From Stieleria neptunia (GTDB lineage: Bacteria; Planctomycetota; Planctomycetia; Pirellulales; Pirellulaceae), in the NCBI RefSeq assembly GCF_007754155.1, contig NZ_CP037423.1:5886567-5950566 (forward strand): a stretch of 64,000 bases of DNA, in the 5' to 3' direction. A program made the translations under genes and the position numbers. This document shows positions 34,740 to 44,417 of this stretch, piece after piece. Position 1 is the first letter of the stretch. Each line of letters opens with the position of its first letter. The notes under the pieces are model-generated. The model was not told the DNA's origin, did not search any database, and saw only the letters and a list, made by a program, of their open reading frames with translations.

Positions 34740-36191
34740 ATGAAAACGAAACCTTGGACGACGCTTCTCAACCCGTTCATCGCGACGCTGTTGCTCGCCG
34801 CAGGAACGTCTGCTGGGGCAAAAGAACCCCTGACCGGTGGCGAGCAGGATCCAGTGATGCTGGATCTGGATCCCTACTTGATCGACGCCCTGTACGGCAG
34901 TGATCCCAAGGGACAAACCGGACGATTCGGCGCCGAAGGTGCGATGGCGGATCTGTTGACCGAACCCGAGTTCGTCAAGTTGGTCGAAAAACACGACTTG
35001 AAACTGTTCAATGGCCCCATGCTCGGCGATCTCAAGCCGACGTCGGCGAAGTTTTGGGTTCGCACCGCGGGGCCGGCACGGGTTCAAATCAACGTCGGGG
35101 AACAGACATCTGAAAGCGTGCAGACCGCCGCCGATGACGACTTCACGGCCGTCATGACGGTGACGGGATTGCAACCGTTCACGGACTACGACTATTCGGT
35201 CAACGTCGATGGCCGAACGATCCAGTCCGCGGCGTTCCAATTTCGGACGGCGCCGGACACGGGGCAAAAGGTTGACTTCGACGTGACGTTCGGATCGGGG
35301 TCACGCTACGTTCCGCCGAACGAATTCGCGTGGCGCAACATGGCCCAATCGCGACCGTTGGCGTACTTGGGGCTTGGCGACAACGTTTACATCGATGTCG
35401 TCAATCGCCGCGGTGCCCAACGTTTATTCTACTACCGTCGTTGCCTCAGCCCGGCCTATCGAGAGCTGATTGCCGGCGTTGGCATGTATGCCGTTTGGGA
35501 CGACCACGACATGGCCATGAATGATTCCTCCGGCGGCGCTGGTCTGGAAGCGGACTGGAAACGCCCCAACTGGAAGGTCTTCACTCAAAACTGGAACAAT
35601 CCGCATTACGGCGGTGGTCCGGAAATGCCCGGCACCTGGCATTCATTCTCGCTCGGGGACGTCGATTTCTTCATGACCGACGGACGTTTCTACCGCGACA
35701 AACGGGACCGAACCATGTTGGGACCGGACCAGAAGCAATGGCTGCTTGATGGACTGGCCCAGGCCAAAGGCAAGTTCAAAGTGATCGCGTCGGGAACCAT
35801 GTGGTCCGACGGTGCCGACAAAGACGGCAAGGACTCGTGGGCCGGCAGTTGGGCGCGGTCCGAACGCGACGAGATCTTTGACCTGATCAACGATCGCAAG
35901 ATCGATGGCGTGATTCTGATTTCCGGGGACCGCCACCGTTCGGACATCTGGAAAATTGATCGTCCACGCGGCTATCCGCTGTATGAGTTTGTGTCGGCCA
36001 AGGTGACGAACCAACACACGCACCAGACGTTCCCCAACGCCGTCTGGTCCTACAATGAAGGCAACTTTTGGGGGCAACTCCATTTCGACCTGCGCAGCGA
36101 CGATCCCGTGATGACGTTCAAGTGCATCGACAACAGTGGAGAGATCGTCAAGGAATTTCCGTTGAAACTGAGCGAGTTGAGTCACGATTGA
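34740..36191 (+). CDS. PhoD-like alkaline phosphatase/phosphodiesterase
   Basis: 483 aa. Signal peptide MKTKPWTTLLNPFIATLLLA...AGA, an N-terminal fibronectin-like PhoD domain (GPMLGDLKPTSAKFWVRTAG, VTGLQPFTDYDYSVNVDG), then the metallophosphatase core: LGLGDNVYID, YAVWDDHDMAMNDS (Fe/Ca ligand motif), FFMTDGRFYRD, LISGDRHRSDIW. PhoD enzymes hydrolyse phosphomonoesters/diesters outside the cytoplasm using Fe3+ and Ca2+. It is preceded by short GA-rich tandem words (gggataaaaagggg) near 34602-34637. The gene stands alone and could respond to phosphate; no Pho box was identified. Confidence 0.92.
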   Translation: MKTKPWTTLLNPFIATLLLAAGTSAGAKEPLTGGEQDPVMLDLDPYLIDALYGSDPKGQTGRFGAEGAMADLLTEPEFVKLVEKHDLKLFNGPMLGDLKPTSAKFWVRTAGPARVQINVGEQTSESVQTAADDDFTAVMTVTGLQPFTDYDYSVNVDGRTIQSAAFQFRTAPDTGQKVDFDVTFGSGSRYVPPNEFAWRNMAQSRPLAYLGLGDNVYIDVVNRRGAQRLFYYRRCLSPAYRELIAGVGMYAVWDDHDMAMNDSSGGAGLEADWKRPNWKVFTQNWNNPHYGGGPEMPGTWHSFSLGDVDFFMTDGRFYRDKRDRTMLGPDQKQWLLDGLAQAKGKFKVIASGTMWSDGADKDGKDSWAGSWARSERDEIFDLINDRKIDGVILISGDRHRSDIWKIDRPRGYPLYEFVSAKVTNQHTHQTFPNAVWSYNEGNFWGQLHFDLRSDDPVMTFKCIDNSGEIVKEFPLKLSELSHD

Positions 36192-36215
36192 ACCGCGGTC
36201 GGCGGAATGAGAATG

Positions 36216-36420
36216 TGTTAGCGGAACGGCGCGAGCGGGCTGTCTATTTTGTGAGCCGCGACGCGTAAGCGGCCGGGCACTGCGACGCTGCCCGAGGCCT
36301 GACGGCCAGCGGCTCACCACTGACTCAGCAGATCCCGACTAAAACGACAGCCCGCGAGCCGTCCGGTCGCGCTTCAAAAACACCGTGAAAGACCGGAGGG
36401 CTCGCGCCCTGCCGCTAACA
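36216..36420. repeat. Composite intergenic repeat R200, copy 2
   Basis: Same orientation as 27450-27641 and ~90% identical. Begins tgttagcggaacggcgcgag, ends ccctgccgctaaca; about 15 nt longer (cgcgcttcaaaaacaccg insert). It fills most of the gap between the convergent phoD-like and GH5-GDPD genes, so it may act as a bidirectional terminator. Confidence 0.85.
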
Positions 36421-36452
36421 AAGAGCAAGACGGTGTGAGCCAATCGGCCGAA

Positions 36453-38303
36453 TCAATCGACAGGCCCGTCCGCAATCAACGAAAGCAGCAATCGCGGATG
36501 GTCGGTGTAGATCCGCTGGACGCCGAGTTTGAGCAGGCGTTTCATCGTGTCCGGGTCATTGACCGTCCACGCGCCGACGGCGATCCCGGCCGCTTTGATC
36601 TTTTGAACCTTCGCCGACGTGATGCCTGCGTGATGGACCACCAACGCTTCGAATCCGTGTTGCTTTGCGATCGCGATGTCGTCGTCGATGTTCGTCTGCT
36701 TGCCCCGATCCCAGAACACGGGGATCGTGGGGGCGAGTCGTTTCACATGGGCCATGTAGTCGAGGTTTCCATCATTGAACCCGACCCAGCGTACGGCGTG
36801 CATCTTGTTGACGAGCGCCACGGCGTCTGCGACGCAATCCATTTTGGGCTGTATCGAAACCCGTGTTCGGTATTGCGTCATGACCAACTGCAACACGTCT
36901 TTCAACAGCGGAAGACGTTGCGGAGGGCATTCGTCGATGCTCTTGCCGGTTCGTTTGCGAAAGTCGGTGGCCACGTCGATCTTTGAAAGCTGTTCATAGG
37001 TCGTTTCAGCGACCACGCGGTCTTGGTCGCCGACACGATTTGTGGTTTGGTCGTGAATGACAACAAGCCGTCCGTCTTGGGTGCGAAGGATGTCCAACTC
37101 GATCCAGTCGACTCCGAGATCGATCCCACTCTGGAACGCCGGCATCGTATTCTCGGGAAACCTTCCTGAATTTCCCCGATGCGCCGTCACGCCGTTGTCG
37201 AGAAACGGTTCCGTGTGTCCAACGATCTCGTCGCGTTTTTTCTGAAACAACTCCAGCCAACTCAACGTCAGTGCCTCGGGGATCGTCTTTGCCGGACGGA
37301 TTTCATCCGGCGTCTTTCCCCAATAGAAGCCGATCCAGCCGGTCGCGTGGGGCCGGGATTGATCGATGAACTGTTCCAGTTCGTCGGCGCCACACTTCAA
37401 CGTGAACGTCTCTTCGATGACGACCGGTTTACCGACCGCCGCAAATCCCTTGACCGTCTCAATCGCTTCGGCCAGCTTGCCCGATTCCGGGTAAATGTGC
37501 ATGGCGATGAAGTCCAAGTCGTCGGCAATCAGCTCGGGATCGAATCCCGAAGTCATCCCGGGGCGATCCAAACTCCACGGCACCAAGCCGACGGTGACCA
37601 GGTGCTGTTTGTCGTGCTGGCGGATCGACGAGACGAGCAGGCGGATCCATTCTCGTGCGACATCCGTCCTGTTTCGATTCTTTCGATCCAGCGCGATGAA
37701 CTGCACAAAGTGCTTGCCGGCGAAACCTGGTCCCAACCAATCGTCACGTTGTTTGTCGCCTCCAGGCACGACCGGTTCGTTCATCAAGTCGTAGCAGAAG
37801 ATGGCGGGGCTTGCCGAACACGTCTCGGCGACGGCTCCCCAGAAGACCGCTTGCGCCGACCAACGGTCTTCTTCGCTGAGTCTGTCATACCACTCGGGCA
37901 CGTCTTGTTTGTGGTAACAGCCCAGCCCGGTCAGGTCGAGGTACAGCCCGGTTTGCTCGGCCAGCTGAATCAGACGAGTGAGTTGGTCGAGCGAATCTTG
38001 CCGCGGCTCCGCCGGGCTTTCCATGAACCGGCCGAATTGAAGATGAATGCGGACCACGTTGGCACCGAGCGTTTTCATCTCCACAAAAGCGGATTCTATC
38101 GTGGGCCATTGGTCATCCCAGTAATCCTCGAGCAGTTGACCATCGCCTTCGTGGTCGTAATTGAAGCCCCACGGGACAAAGGGAGATCCAGACTCTGCGC
38201 GGACGAACCCCGTGCCCTCGTCATTTACCCGGATCCGTTGCAATTCAGCCGCGGCGAGATGGCTGGTGAGAACAAGCAGCAGCGGGAGCACTCGATAAAA
38301 CAT
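36453..38303 (-). CDS. Secreted GH5-like glycosidase fused to glycerophosphodiester phosphodiesterase
   Basis: 616 aa. Signal peptide 1-19 (MFYRVLPLLLVLTSHLAAA). Residues ~22-350 look like a GH5-type (beta/alpha)8 glycoside hydrolase: FVPWGFNYDHEG, NVVRIHLQFG, acid/base E176 in YDLMNEP, nucleophile E297/E298 in VVIEETF. Residues ~370-616 are a GDPD barrel: VTAHRGNSGRFPENT (H375, R376, E384), WIELDI (E402), VIHDQTTNRV (H417, D418), AVGAWTVNDPDTMKRLLKLG near the end. Both catalytic sets look intact. The fusion suggests processing of a glycan carrying glycerophosphate, outside the cell (inference). Confidence 0.88.
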   Translation of the reverse strand: MFYRVLPLLLVLTSHLAAAELQRIRVNDEGTGFVRAESGSPFVPWGFNYDHEGDGQLLEDYWDDQWPTIESAFVEMKTLGANVVRIHLQFGRFMESPAEPRQDSLDQLTRLIQLAEQTGLYLDLTGLGCYHKQDVPEWYDRLSEEDRWSAQAVFWGAVAETCSASPAIFCYDLMNEPVVPGGDKQRDDWLGPGFAGKHFVQFIALDRKNRNRTDVAREWIRLLVSSIRQHDKQHLVTVGLVPWSLDRPGMTSGFDPELIADDLDFIAMHIYPESGKLAEAIETVKGFAAVGKPVVIEETFTLKCGADELEQFIDQSRPHATGWIGFYWGKTPDEIRPAKTIPEALTLSWLELFQKKRDEIVGHTEPFLDNGVTAHRGNSGRFPENTMPAFQSGIDLGVDWIELDILRTQDGRLVVIHDQTTNRVGDQDRVVAETTYEQLSKIDVATDFRKRTGKSIDECPPQRLPLLKDVLQLVMTQYRTRVSIQPKMDCVADAVALVNKMHAVRWVGFNDGNLDYMAHVKRLAPTIPVFWDRGKQTNIDDDIAIAKQHGFEALVVHHAGITSAKVQKIKAAGIAVGAWTVNDPDTMKRLLKLGVQRIYTDHPRLLLSLIADGPVD

Positions 38304-38575
38304 CGGCAGGTTGACCTCGGTTTCGGTTCAGGCATGCGAGTCTATCGGTCGCGATGGAGAACGCAAGCGAATTGACGACGCCAAGAGCGCTGGTGTGCAC
38401 GCTTTAGCCGCCCTGCCTCGCTGTTCCGCAGCGAGCAGTCATTGCCTGAAGAGACCGGCCAGCTCGATGCGACCGCTTTTTCACGTACGATGGCCCTTCC
38501 GGGCCGTCGTCCGCTGGACTCCCGACGACGACCTGGAAAGGACGTCGTACAGCACTCTATCAATCGACGAGATCA

Positions 38576-40867
38576 TTACAACGCGTATTGATAACCGAAC
38601 ACGGCGTTGAATCCTGCACCGTCCACTCCGCTGCCGAGCACACGATAGTACTTGTCGGTGATGTTCTCCAGCGACAACGAGACTTGGTGCTGATTGTCCG
38701 TTCCAAAAGTGCGCCCCATGCGGACATTCAACGTCGCGTATCCGGGGGTGCCGCCGGCGATGAATCGAACGTCGCTCAGGTTTGATTCGCTGTAGCGGTC
38801 GGCGCGGTCCACCATCCAGGTATACACATCGATGTACGATCGGTGGCAAGGCTCGGTCAGACGCAGCCCGAGGATGCCTTGCATCGGCGGGATGCGTGAA
38901 ATCGGATCGTCGTTGGTGGTCACCGTCCCGTAGGTGTAGTAGAAGTTGCCGTACAGGGCGAGGTTGCGGTTGATCACGTACTCACCGGCCAGTTCGGTTC
39001 CATTGATGTACGCTTCTTGATTGGTCAGAAATCGCGATCCGCCGATCGTTTCGCGGTTGATGAAGCTGTCGAAATCGGTCCAAAACTCCGTCAGCTGCAG
39101 TCGCAAACGATCGTCATTGAACTTCAGCCCGACTTCATACGTCTTGCTGTGTTCCGGTTCGACGTCCAGGTTACCGACCAGCGGCGTCGATTGGTTATTT
39201 TGCAAGAACGTCTTGTTGGCCGTCAGGTCATCGATCGTGGGTGCCCGAAATCCTTCGTAGTAGCCGCCGACCAGACGCACGTCATCGGTCAGCTTGTACC
39301 CCAGGCCGACACTGGCAATCCAGTCTTGATAAGACCGTTCAAAATAGGTCGGGCCGAGGGTGTCAAAATTCGGCGTCGCCGACACGTTCAGGTTCTCGTA
39401 CCTCAGCGAGGTCGTGGCATCGAGCCGACCGGTCAGCGCCACGTTCCAGGAGGCGTAGACGCCCACGCGATCGGCTTCGGAGTCATTGGGATATTGCGGG
39501 TCGGTGACCGTCGACGTTGCGCCGGGCGTATCCGGGTTGTCGATTTGCACACGTTCGGCGTCGATCGATTCGCTGTAGTAGTCGGTTCCGTAGGTCAGTT
39601 TGCCGTAATCGTTCATGTCCTTGACGAAGGACAAGGTCGTCCCCCATCCCCAGTCATCGAATTCGCCGATTTCACGACGGGTCACCACGGCGGCGGGGTC
39701 GTTGCCGGAATAGCGATCGACGACCGATGCTTCTTTGGTTCGCATCCCGGAGAGCGTGACGGAATACATGTCGGCGAGAACGGCATCTTCGGGCAGCAAC
39801 CCTTCCAAACGCCCGTACAACAGATCGCGTTGTTGCGGATCGAAGACTGTCGGTCGCTGCGTCGGCACGGTTCCGTCGCTGGCCGGACCGAGCACGAAGG
39901 GCAAGAACCGATCGCTACGTTTGAGATCTTCCTGCTCGAAGTGCTGCATTGCGACGGTCAACAGGTGATTCTCCGTCAGCATGCGTTGCAGTTTCAAGTC
40001 TCCGGCGAACTGTTGGTAGTCGGTGCCAGGTTGCCGCCCCAAGTCGCCACCGCGATCCAGCCGACCGACGTCCAAGTACGACACGCCTCCGGTGAACCCC
40101 GTCGCTCCGTACCAACCGCTGAACCCGGTTCGCGTGTACGAGGACGCTTCGGCCGTGCTGTAAAATTGACTAAAGGAGGGGCTGGCGTAGTCGCCACGCA
40201 GCGGATCGGCGCTGCGAGTGACGACATTGATTACGCCGCCGATCGCGTCACTGCCCCAAAGGGCTGATTCGGCGCCGCGGATCACTTCGATGCGATCGAT
40301 CGAACCGGGGTCGATCGTCGCCGCGTACTGGTTCGGTCCCGGGCGCAAAATGCTGGTGTTCATCCGAATCCCGTCGACCAAAATCAGGATCTGTTGCCCG
40401 GTCAAACCACGGATGAATGGTGACAGTTGTCCGTTGCCGGTTTGTTGCAACATCACGCCGACTTCGTTCTGCAACGCTCGATAGACCGTCGATGCTTGGC
40501 GGCGATCGAGTTCGTCGCGGTCGACGATTGTTCCCAAACGAGGCGTTTCGAACAAATCCGTCTCGCCGCGGAAGACGCTGTTGAGTCCCGTCGGATTGCT
40601 CATCGTGCCACCGAACAGTTGCTCGCTGAGCGACGGAAACGCGGCATTCTGCGGCCCAGCACTCGGTGGTGACGTCGGATCGATCCCGGTCGTTGGTGAA
40701 TCCTGGCCGGAAAGCGGAGATACATTGTCCGCGGTGTCGGTTGCCGGTGCCTGGTCGGTTGCCGGTGGGCGCACCTCGATTTCCGGCAGAGTGGGCTCTT
40801 GGCCTGACGAACGGGTCTGCCAGAGGGCGAGCGCGAGCGTCAATGCGACGGTTGTCTTGTGTTTCAC
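38576..40867 (-). CDS. TonB-dependent outer-membrane receptor
   Basis: 763 aa. Signal peptide (MKHKTTVALTLALALWQTRS...GQ), a TonB-box-like LPEIEVRPP, a plug domain (VFRGETDLFETPRLGTIVDR, GNGQLSPFIRGLTGQQILIL, DRIEVIRGAESALWGSDAIG) and a beta-barrel ending in Leu (GFNAVFGYQYAL). The plug motifs are closest to haem/siderophore/B12-type receptors. hemP and tonB lie divergently ~360 bp away, so haem or iron uptake is likely. No clear Fur box was found between them. Confidence 0.93.
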   Translation of the reverse strand: MKHKTTVALTLALALWQTRSSGQEPTLPEIEVRPPATDQAPATDTADNVSPLSGQDSPTTGIDPTSPPSAGPQNAAFPSLSEQLFGGTMSNPTGLNSVFRGETDLFETPRLGTIVDRDELDRRQASTVYRALQNEVGVMLQQTGNGQLSPFIRGLTGQQILILVDGIRMNTSILRPGPNQYAATIDPGSIDRIEVIRGAESALWGSDAIGGVINVVTRSADPLRGDYASPSFSQFYSTAEASSYTRTGFSGWYGATGFTGGVSYLDVGRLDRGGDLGRQPGTDYQQFAGDLKLQRMLTENHLLTVAMQHFEQEDLKRSDRFLPFVLGPASDGTVPTQRPTVFDPQQRDLLYGRLEGLLPEDAVLADMYSVTLSGMRTKEASVVDRYSGNDPAAVVTRREIGEFDDWGWGTTLSFVKDMNDYGKLTYGTDYYSESIDAERVQIDNPDTPGATSTVTDPQYPNDSEADRVGVYASWNVALTGRLDATTSLRYENLNVSATPNFDTLGPTYFERSYQDWIASVGLGYKLTDDVRLVGGYYEGFRAPTIDDLTANKTFLQNNQSTPLVGNLDVEPEHSKTYEVGLKFNDDRLRLQLTEFWTDFDSFINRETIGGSRFLTNQEAYINGTELAGEYVINRNLALYGNFYYTYGTVTTNDDPISRIPPMQGILGLRLTEPCHRSYIDVYTWMVDRADRYSESNLSDVRFIAGGTPGYATLNVRMGRTFGTDNQHQVSLSLENITDKYYRVLGSGVDGAGFNAVFGYQYAL

Positions 40868-41225
40868 GATGTCGTCTATCCATCTGTGAACCGAATCGCC
40901 CCCGTCGCGACAATGCTAGGTCGGCGAATCCGTTCAAACTGATCCATTGGTTGTCATCGGCGTATCCAGTTCAATCGCTTTCAATTGCACCGAGGACGCC
41001 GTCAAAGTCAACGTGATGCGAACGATGCGATCCGGTTAGGCAAGACGACGCGGTGGAAAGTCCGCCGGGATCGGCGGGAAATCCACCGCCCGTGTCCGCG
41101 GCTGCGGGCCACAGGACACGCGGCGAGCCACGAAAATCGGCCATTCCAGGGCGAATTTGGCATCCAGACGAAGAGAAACGCTCACCGAGGGGGGATTGGC
41201 ACGTCGTCTGCTAACAGAATTGCGA

Positions 41226-41429
41226 ATGCAGCAATCCAACGACCAACCCGACGATCGAAAGGCCGACCCATCGGCACCCGACTGCCCCACCCCATCGCCG
41301 GAAGCTTCACCGTTGATTATCGCCTCGCACGACTTGTTTCGTGGTCGCGTTGAAATCTGGATCGAGCATGGCGAGTTGATGTACCGGCTTCGACGAACTT
41401 CCGCGGGAAAGTTATACTTGTGCAAATGA
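41226..41429 (+). CDS. hemP: Haemin uptake protein HemP-like
   Basis: 67 aa. The C-terminal half (SHDLFRGRVEIWIEHGELMY, RLRRTSAGKLYLCK) matches the HemP/HmuP pattern (LF.g..ev.IeH.Ge.YrLR.Tr.GKLiLtK). HemP is a small regulator/accessory protein of haemin uptake. The N-terminal part is a hydrophilic Asp/Pro-rich extension. It overlaps tonB by 4 nt (ATGA). The ATG at 41226 lacks a clear ribosome-binding site; an earlier in-frame start at 41157 is possible. Confidence 0.85.
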   Translation: MQQSNDQPDDRKADPSAPDCPTPSPEASPLIIASHDLFRGRVEIWIEHGELMYRLRRTSAGKLYLCK

Positions 41430-42175
41430 GTTTCCCCGTTCGCCCGACACTGTTTTCCCTGTTCATTCACGCAGTCGGTGCGGCGGTGCTGTGCGCCGTA
41501 CCGCTGGCGGCGACCGACCGGTTCACGTCGGCGGGCCAACAACGGGTCGTCGCGATCCAGTTGAGCGTCGCCAGCCCGACGGCCCTGGATTTTCCGGTCC
41601 AGATTCTGCCACTGCCGACGATCCAACCGCTTGCAGCGATCGATCCATCACCTCCGGATCGATCCGTGGAGACTGCGAATCAGCCGTCGTTTGAGCCCGC
41701 CACGACCAGTCGGCTGCCTCCTCCACCGGACACTCCCGAATTTCGTTCCGAAGTCGACGTGACGCTGCATCGCCAATCCCCCGAAGTTGCGAAATTGCCC
41801 AGTATTGAAACGGTGGTTTCAGTACGGCCGCCCCGTCGGTCTGCCCGTAAAGTCACGCCGCCGGCGGTTGATGCGATCCCGATCCCCCAACCGGTCGGAT
41901 TGTCACCCGAGACGCCCGTCGATTTTTCATCGAACCCGCCGCCGCAGTACCCGCTCGACGCCGCCCGCGACCGACTGCAAGGCACGGTGTTGTTGCGGTT
42001 GCGAGTCGACGAAGCCGGCAACGTCACTGAAGTCGAAATCATCGAATCAAGCGGCCACGGCTCGCTCGATCGGGCGGCCGTCCAGGCGGTGAAACGATGG
42101 AAAGGCCAACCGGCCCGACGCTTCGGCCGCGCGGTCGCGTCCGAAGAAGTCTTGCCGGTGCGTTTCCGTTTGTGA
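41426..42175 (+). CDS. tonB: TonB-family energy transducer
   Basis: 249 aa. N-terminal anchor (TLFSLFIHAVGAAVLCAVPL), a long Pro-rich periplasmic spacer (PPPPDTPEF, VRPPRRSARKVTPPAVDAIP) and the C-terminal TonB domain (PPPQYPLDAARDRLQGTVLL, RLRVDEAGNVTEVEIIESSG, LDRAAVQAVKRWKGQPARR). It transmits proton-motive energy from an ExbBD complex (not in this window) to outer-membrane receptors such as the one at 38576. It is translationally coupled to hemP. Confidence 0.93.
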   Translation: MSFPVRPTLFSLFIHAVGAAVLCAVPLAATDRFTSAGQQRVVAIQLSVASPTALDFPVQILPLPTIQPLAAIDPSPPDRSVETANQPSFEPATTSRLPPPPDTPEFRSEVDVTLHRQSPEVAKLPSIETVVSVRPPRRSARKVTPPAVDAIPIPQPVGLSPETPVDFSSNPPPQYPLDAARDRLQGTVLLRLRVDEAGNVTEVEIIESSGHGSLDRAAVQAVKRWKGQPARRFGRAVASEEVLPVRFRL

Positions 42176-42252
42176 TCAGGCGAACCACGGATGATCGCAA
42201 GACGACCCGGTAGGTTAAGGACCAATGTCGTTTAGCAACGCACCGAAAATCG

Positions 42253-42310
42253 GTGGGATAGGCGTCCAGGTTCGTCGAAGCTGAAATGACAGGCTGGAAG
42301 CCTATCCCAC
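42253..42310. repeat. Palindromic repeat P1, copy 3
   Basis: gtgggataggcgtccaggtt...caggctggaagcctatcccac with an outer pair: tagcaacgcaccg (from ~42234) and ccgctcgttgcg (~42338). One arm has decayed. It lies between the convergent tonB and EF-hand genes. Confidence 0.75.
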
Positions 42311-42459
42311 ATTCAGAGATCCGACACTTTTATTCCGCTCGTTGCGAACACGTTCACCCGCAACGTAAGTGGCATCGCGCAAACGCCACCGGCAAGCATT
42401 GTGCCAGGCGTCAGGGACGCGGCGCAGACAGAAATTGATTCCGTTAGAGTCAGCCGTTT

Positions 42460-42879
42460 TCAAAGTCCAGGTCGGCCAGCCGGTGGCGGGGGGGCAATGC
42501 CCGCGTTGACGGGATTTCGCATCACGTTCTGAAAGCTGCGCTGAGTTTGCTGTGCGGCGACTGCGGTTTGGGCGACCTGTGTTTGTTGCACGATCATTGT
42601 CCGCAGACCCTCCAGTGCGGTTTGCAATTCGGATGGGTTGAGTTCTCCGCTGGCGTCGGCGTCGTAATTCGTGATCATCATCTGCGCCAGTGTTTGCGGG
42701 TTGGGCAGGTTTCTCAGCGCGATCGCGGTGGCGTCGGTGGTGGAGCTGTTGGCGATTTGCGGCTGCAAGCCGCCCCCAGCGTTTGGCATCCTGGGAGGCC
42801 CCAGGGGACCTTGGCCATCGGCATATTCCAGGACCAAGAGCATCAAGCTTGCAGCCAAAAAGATCGTGTGGCGGTTCAT
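42460..42879 (-). CDS. Small secreted EF-hand protein
   Basis: 139 aa from ATG 42879, which has a GGGGA ribosome-binding site seven nt upstream. Signal peptide MNRHTIFLAASLMLLVLEYADG, a Gly/Pro-rich stretch, then a single EF-hand (NYDADASGELNPSEL) and a Gln-rich helix (TQVAQTAVAAQQTQR). Probably Ca-binding outside the cytoplasm. It is similar in style to the protein at 48795. Confidence 0.78.
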   Translation of the reverse strand: MNRHTIFLAASLMLLVLEYADGQGPLGPPRMPNAGGGLQPQIANSSTTDATAIALRNLPNPQTLAQMMITNYDADASGELNPSELQTALEGLRTMIVQQTQVAQTAVAAQQTQRSFQNVMRNPVNAGIAPPPPAGRPGL

Positions 42880-43099
42880 CGTATTCCCCATCGTGTCGGT
42901 CGTTGTGAGAATCGGCGGAACGGTGATCGCAACGACACGATGGCCCGTTCCGGACAATGCGCAACGCGCGTCCTGATCCGAAGGGGGCTTTTTCACGCAG
43001 ACACGTCACGTCGAATCGCTTGAATGCTGTATTTCATTCGGCCGGCATGGGGCGACGGTCGAAAGGCATTCGATGACCGCGACTGCACTTGCGTCCATG

Positions 43100-43738
43100 T
43101 TAAAGTTCGTCACTGCGAGCCAGTTCGGCGCCCGCGTCTTGCATTTCTTTCAGGGCATGTTCGACGTCACCGGGGTTCATTTCGACGCCGCGACAGCCGT
43201 CGACCACCAGCGTGACGCGGAAGCCGTCGTTGATCGCATCCAACACCGTTGCCCGCACACAGTAATCGGTGGCCAATCCCATCACGAACACGTGTTGAAT
43301 GTCGTGACGGCGCAAGTCGTCCGCCAGGCCCGTCGCATGTAGGTGTCCGTTGTCATAGAACGCGCTGTAACTATCGATCTGCCGTTGGGTTCCCTTGCGA
43401 ACCACATGATCAATTCCATCCTGAGCCAACGATGCCACGAACTCCGCACCCTGCGAATGCTCGATACAGTGATCCGGCCAGGCGACTTGCGGTATTTCAT
43501 CCAGCAAGAACTGATCTCCAATGGCCAGTCCGGCGTGTTGGCTGGCGAAACTTTGGTGATCGGCCGGGTGCCAGTCCTGTGTCGCAACCACCCAATTGAA
43601 CTTGGGGATCAACCTGTTGGCCACTTCGATCACTTCCAACCCGCCGGGCACCGCCAGTGCTCCCCCGTCGACGAAATCATTCTGCAAATCAACCAGCAAC
43701 AACGCTTGGTGATCTTTCGTGGTGCTGTCAGATTTCAA
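43100..43738 (-). CDS. pncA: Nicotinamidase PncA
   Basis: 212 aa, isochorismatase-like hydrolase fold. Catalytic Asp in [20 protein letters not shown], Lys in HVVRKGTQ, Cys in [17 protein letters not shown]. Metal-ligand pattern [12 protein letters not shown]. It hydrolyses nicotinamide to nicotinate, feeding PncB. It overlaps the NrtR gene by 11 nt and is the last gene of the pncB-nrtR-pncA operon. Confidence 0.95.
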   Translation of the reverse strand: MKSDSTTKDHQALLLVDLQNDFVDGGALAVPGGLEVIEVANRLIPKFNWVVATQDWHPADHQSFASQHAGLAIGDQFLLDEIPQVAWPDHCIEHSQGAEFVASLAQDGIDHVVRKGTQRQIDSYSAFYDNGHLHATGLADDLRRHDIQHVFVMGLATDYCVRATVLDAINDGFRVTLVVDGCRGVEMNPGDVEHALKEMQDAGAELARSDEL

Positions 43739-44417
43739 AGTTCACTCCCCGTTTGACCATTTCACGATAACGCTTTGGATTGAATCGATACAGCCGCGCG
43801 GCGCGATGCGCCACATCGGCCTCCACCTCATCAAGCTCCTCAAGCACCTCCATGCCAAGGATCTTTTTTCGGAAATTTCGTTTGTCGAGCGACCTGTCCA
43901 AAATGATCTCATAGAGTCGCTGCAACTGCCGCAACGTGAACTTTTTAGGTAGCAATTCAAAACCGACCGGTTCGTATCGCAGTTTGTTTTGCAGCCGTTG
44001 GTAGGCGGCTTTCAAGATCCGGTCGTGGTCAAATGCCAGGCGCGGGACGTCGTGGACGCCAAACCATGCCGCATCGCGGGCGTCCGTCGACGCGACGACA
44101 CGGTGTTCCGAAAGACGGACCAACGCATAGTAGGCAACCGTGACGACGCGTTCGCGGGGATCGCGTTCGACGTTACCATAGGTGTAGAGCTGTTCGAGGA
44201 AGACTTTTTCGAGCCCCGTTTCTTCCCGCAGCTCGCGTTTGGCGGCATCTTCCAGCGACTCATCGAGATGGACGAAACCACCCGGCAAGGCCCATTTGCC
44301 GCGAAAGGGTTCCAAGTCACGTCGAATCAGCAGGACCTTCAACTCGGGTTCATCAAGCCCAAACACAACGCAGTCGACGGTCAACGCAGGCCTTGGATAC
44401 TTGTAGGTCGACGTCAT
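43728..44417 (-). CDS. nrtR: NrtR-type Nudix transcriptional regulator of NAD metabolism
   Basis: 229 aa. The N-terminal Nudix domain has a box close to consensus ([24 protein letters not shown]); the C-terminal ~80 residues form a winged helix ([38 protein letters not shown]). This is the NrtR architecture: the Nudix-like domain senses ADP-ribose/NAD products and the winged helix binds a palindromic operator. Location between pncB and pncA, with overlaps to both, and a matching palindrome upstream of pncB support it. It may retain ADP-ribose pyrophosphatase activity. Confidence 0.93.
   Translation of the reverse strand: MTSTYKYPRPALTVDCVVFGLDEPELKVLLIRRDLEPFRGKWALPGGFVHLDESLEDAAKRELREETGLEKVFLEQLYTYGNVERDPRERVVTVAYYALVRLSEHRVVASTDARDAAWFGVHDVPRLAFDHDRILKAAYQRLQNKLRYEPVGFELLPKKFTLRQLQRLYEIILDRSLDKRNFRKKILGMEVLEELDEVEADVAHRAARLYRFNPKRYREMVKRGVNFEI

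Noticed and set aside
37179..38375. 398-codon open frame on the + strand
   Set aside because: Antisense to the GH5-GDPD gene, which has clear catalytic motifs; no domain in the + frame.
41197..41212. Sigma-54-like match TGGCACGTCGTCTGCT before hemP
   Set aside because: GG-N10-GC is kept, but it lies only 13 nt from the chosen ATG, which would make the message leaderless; likely chance unless the start is later.
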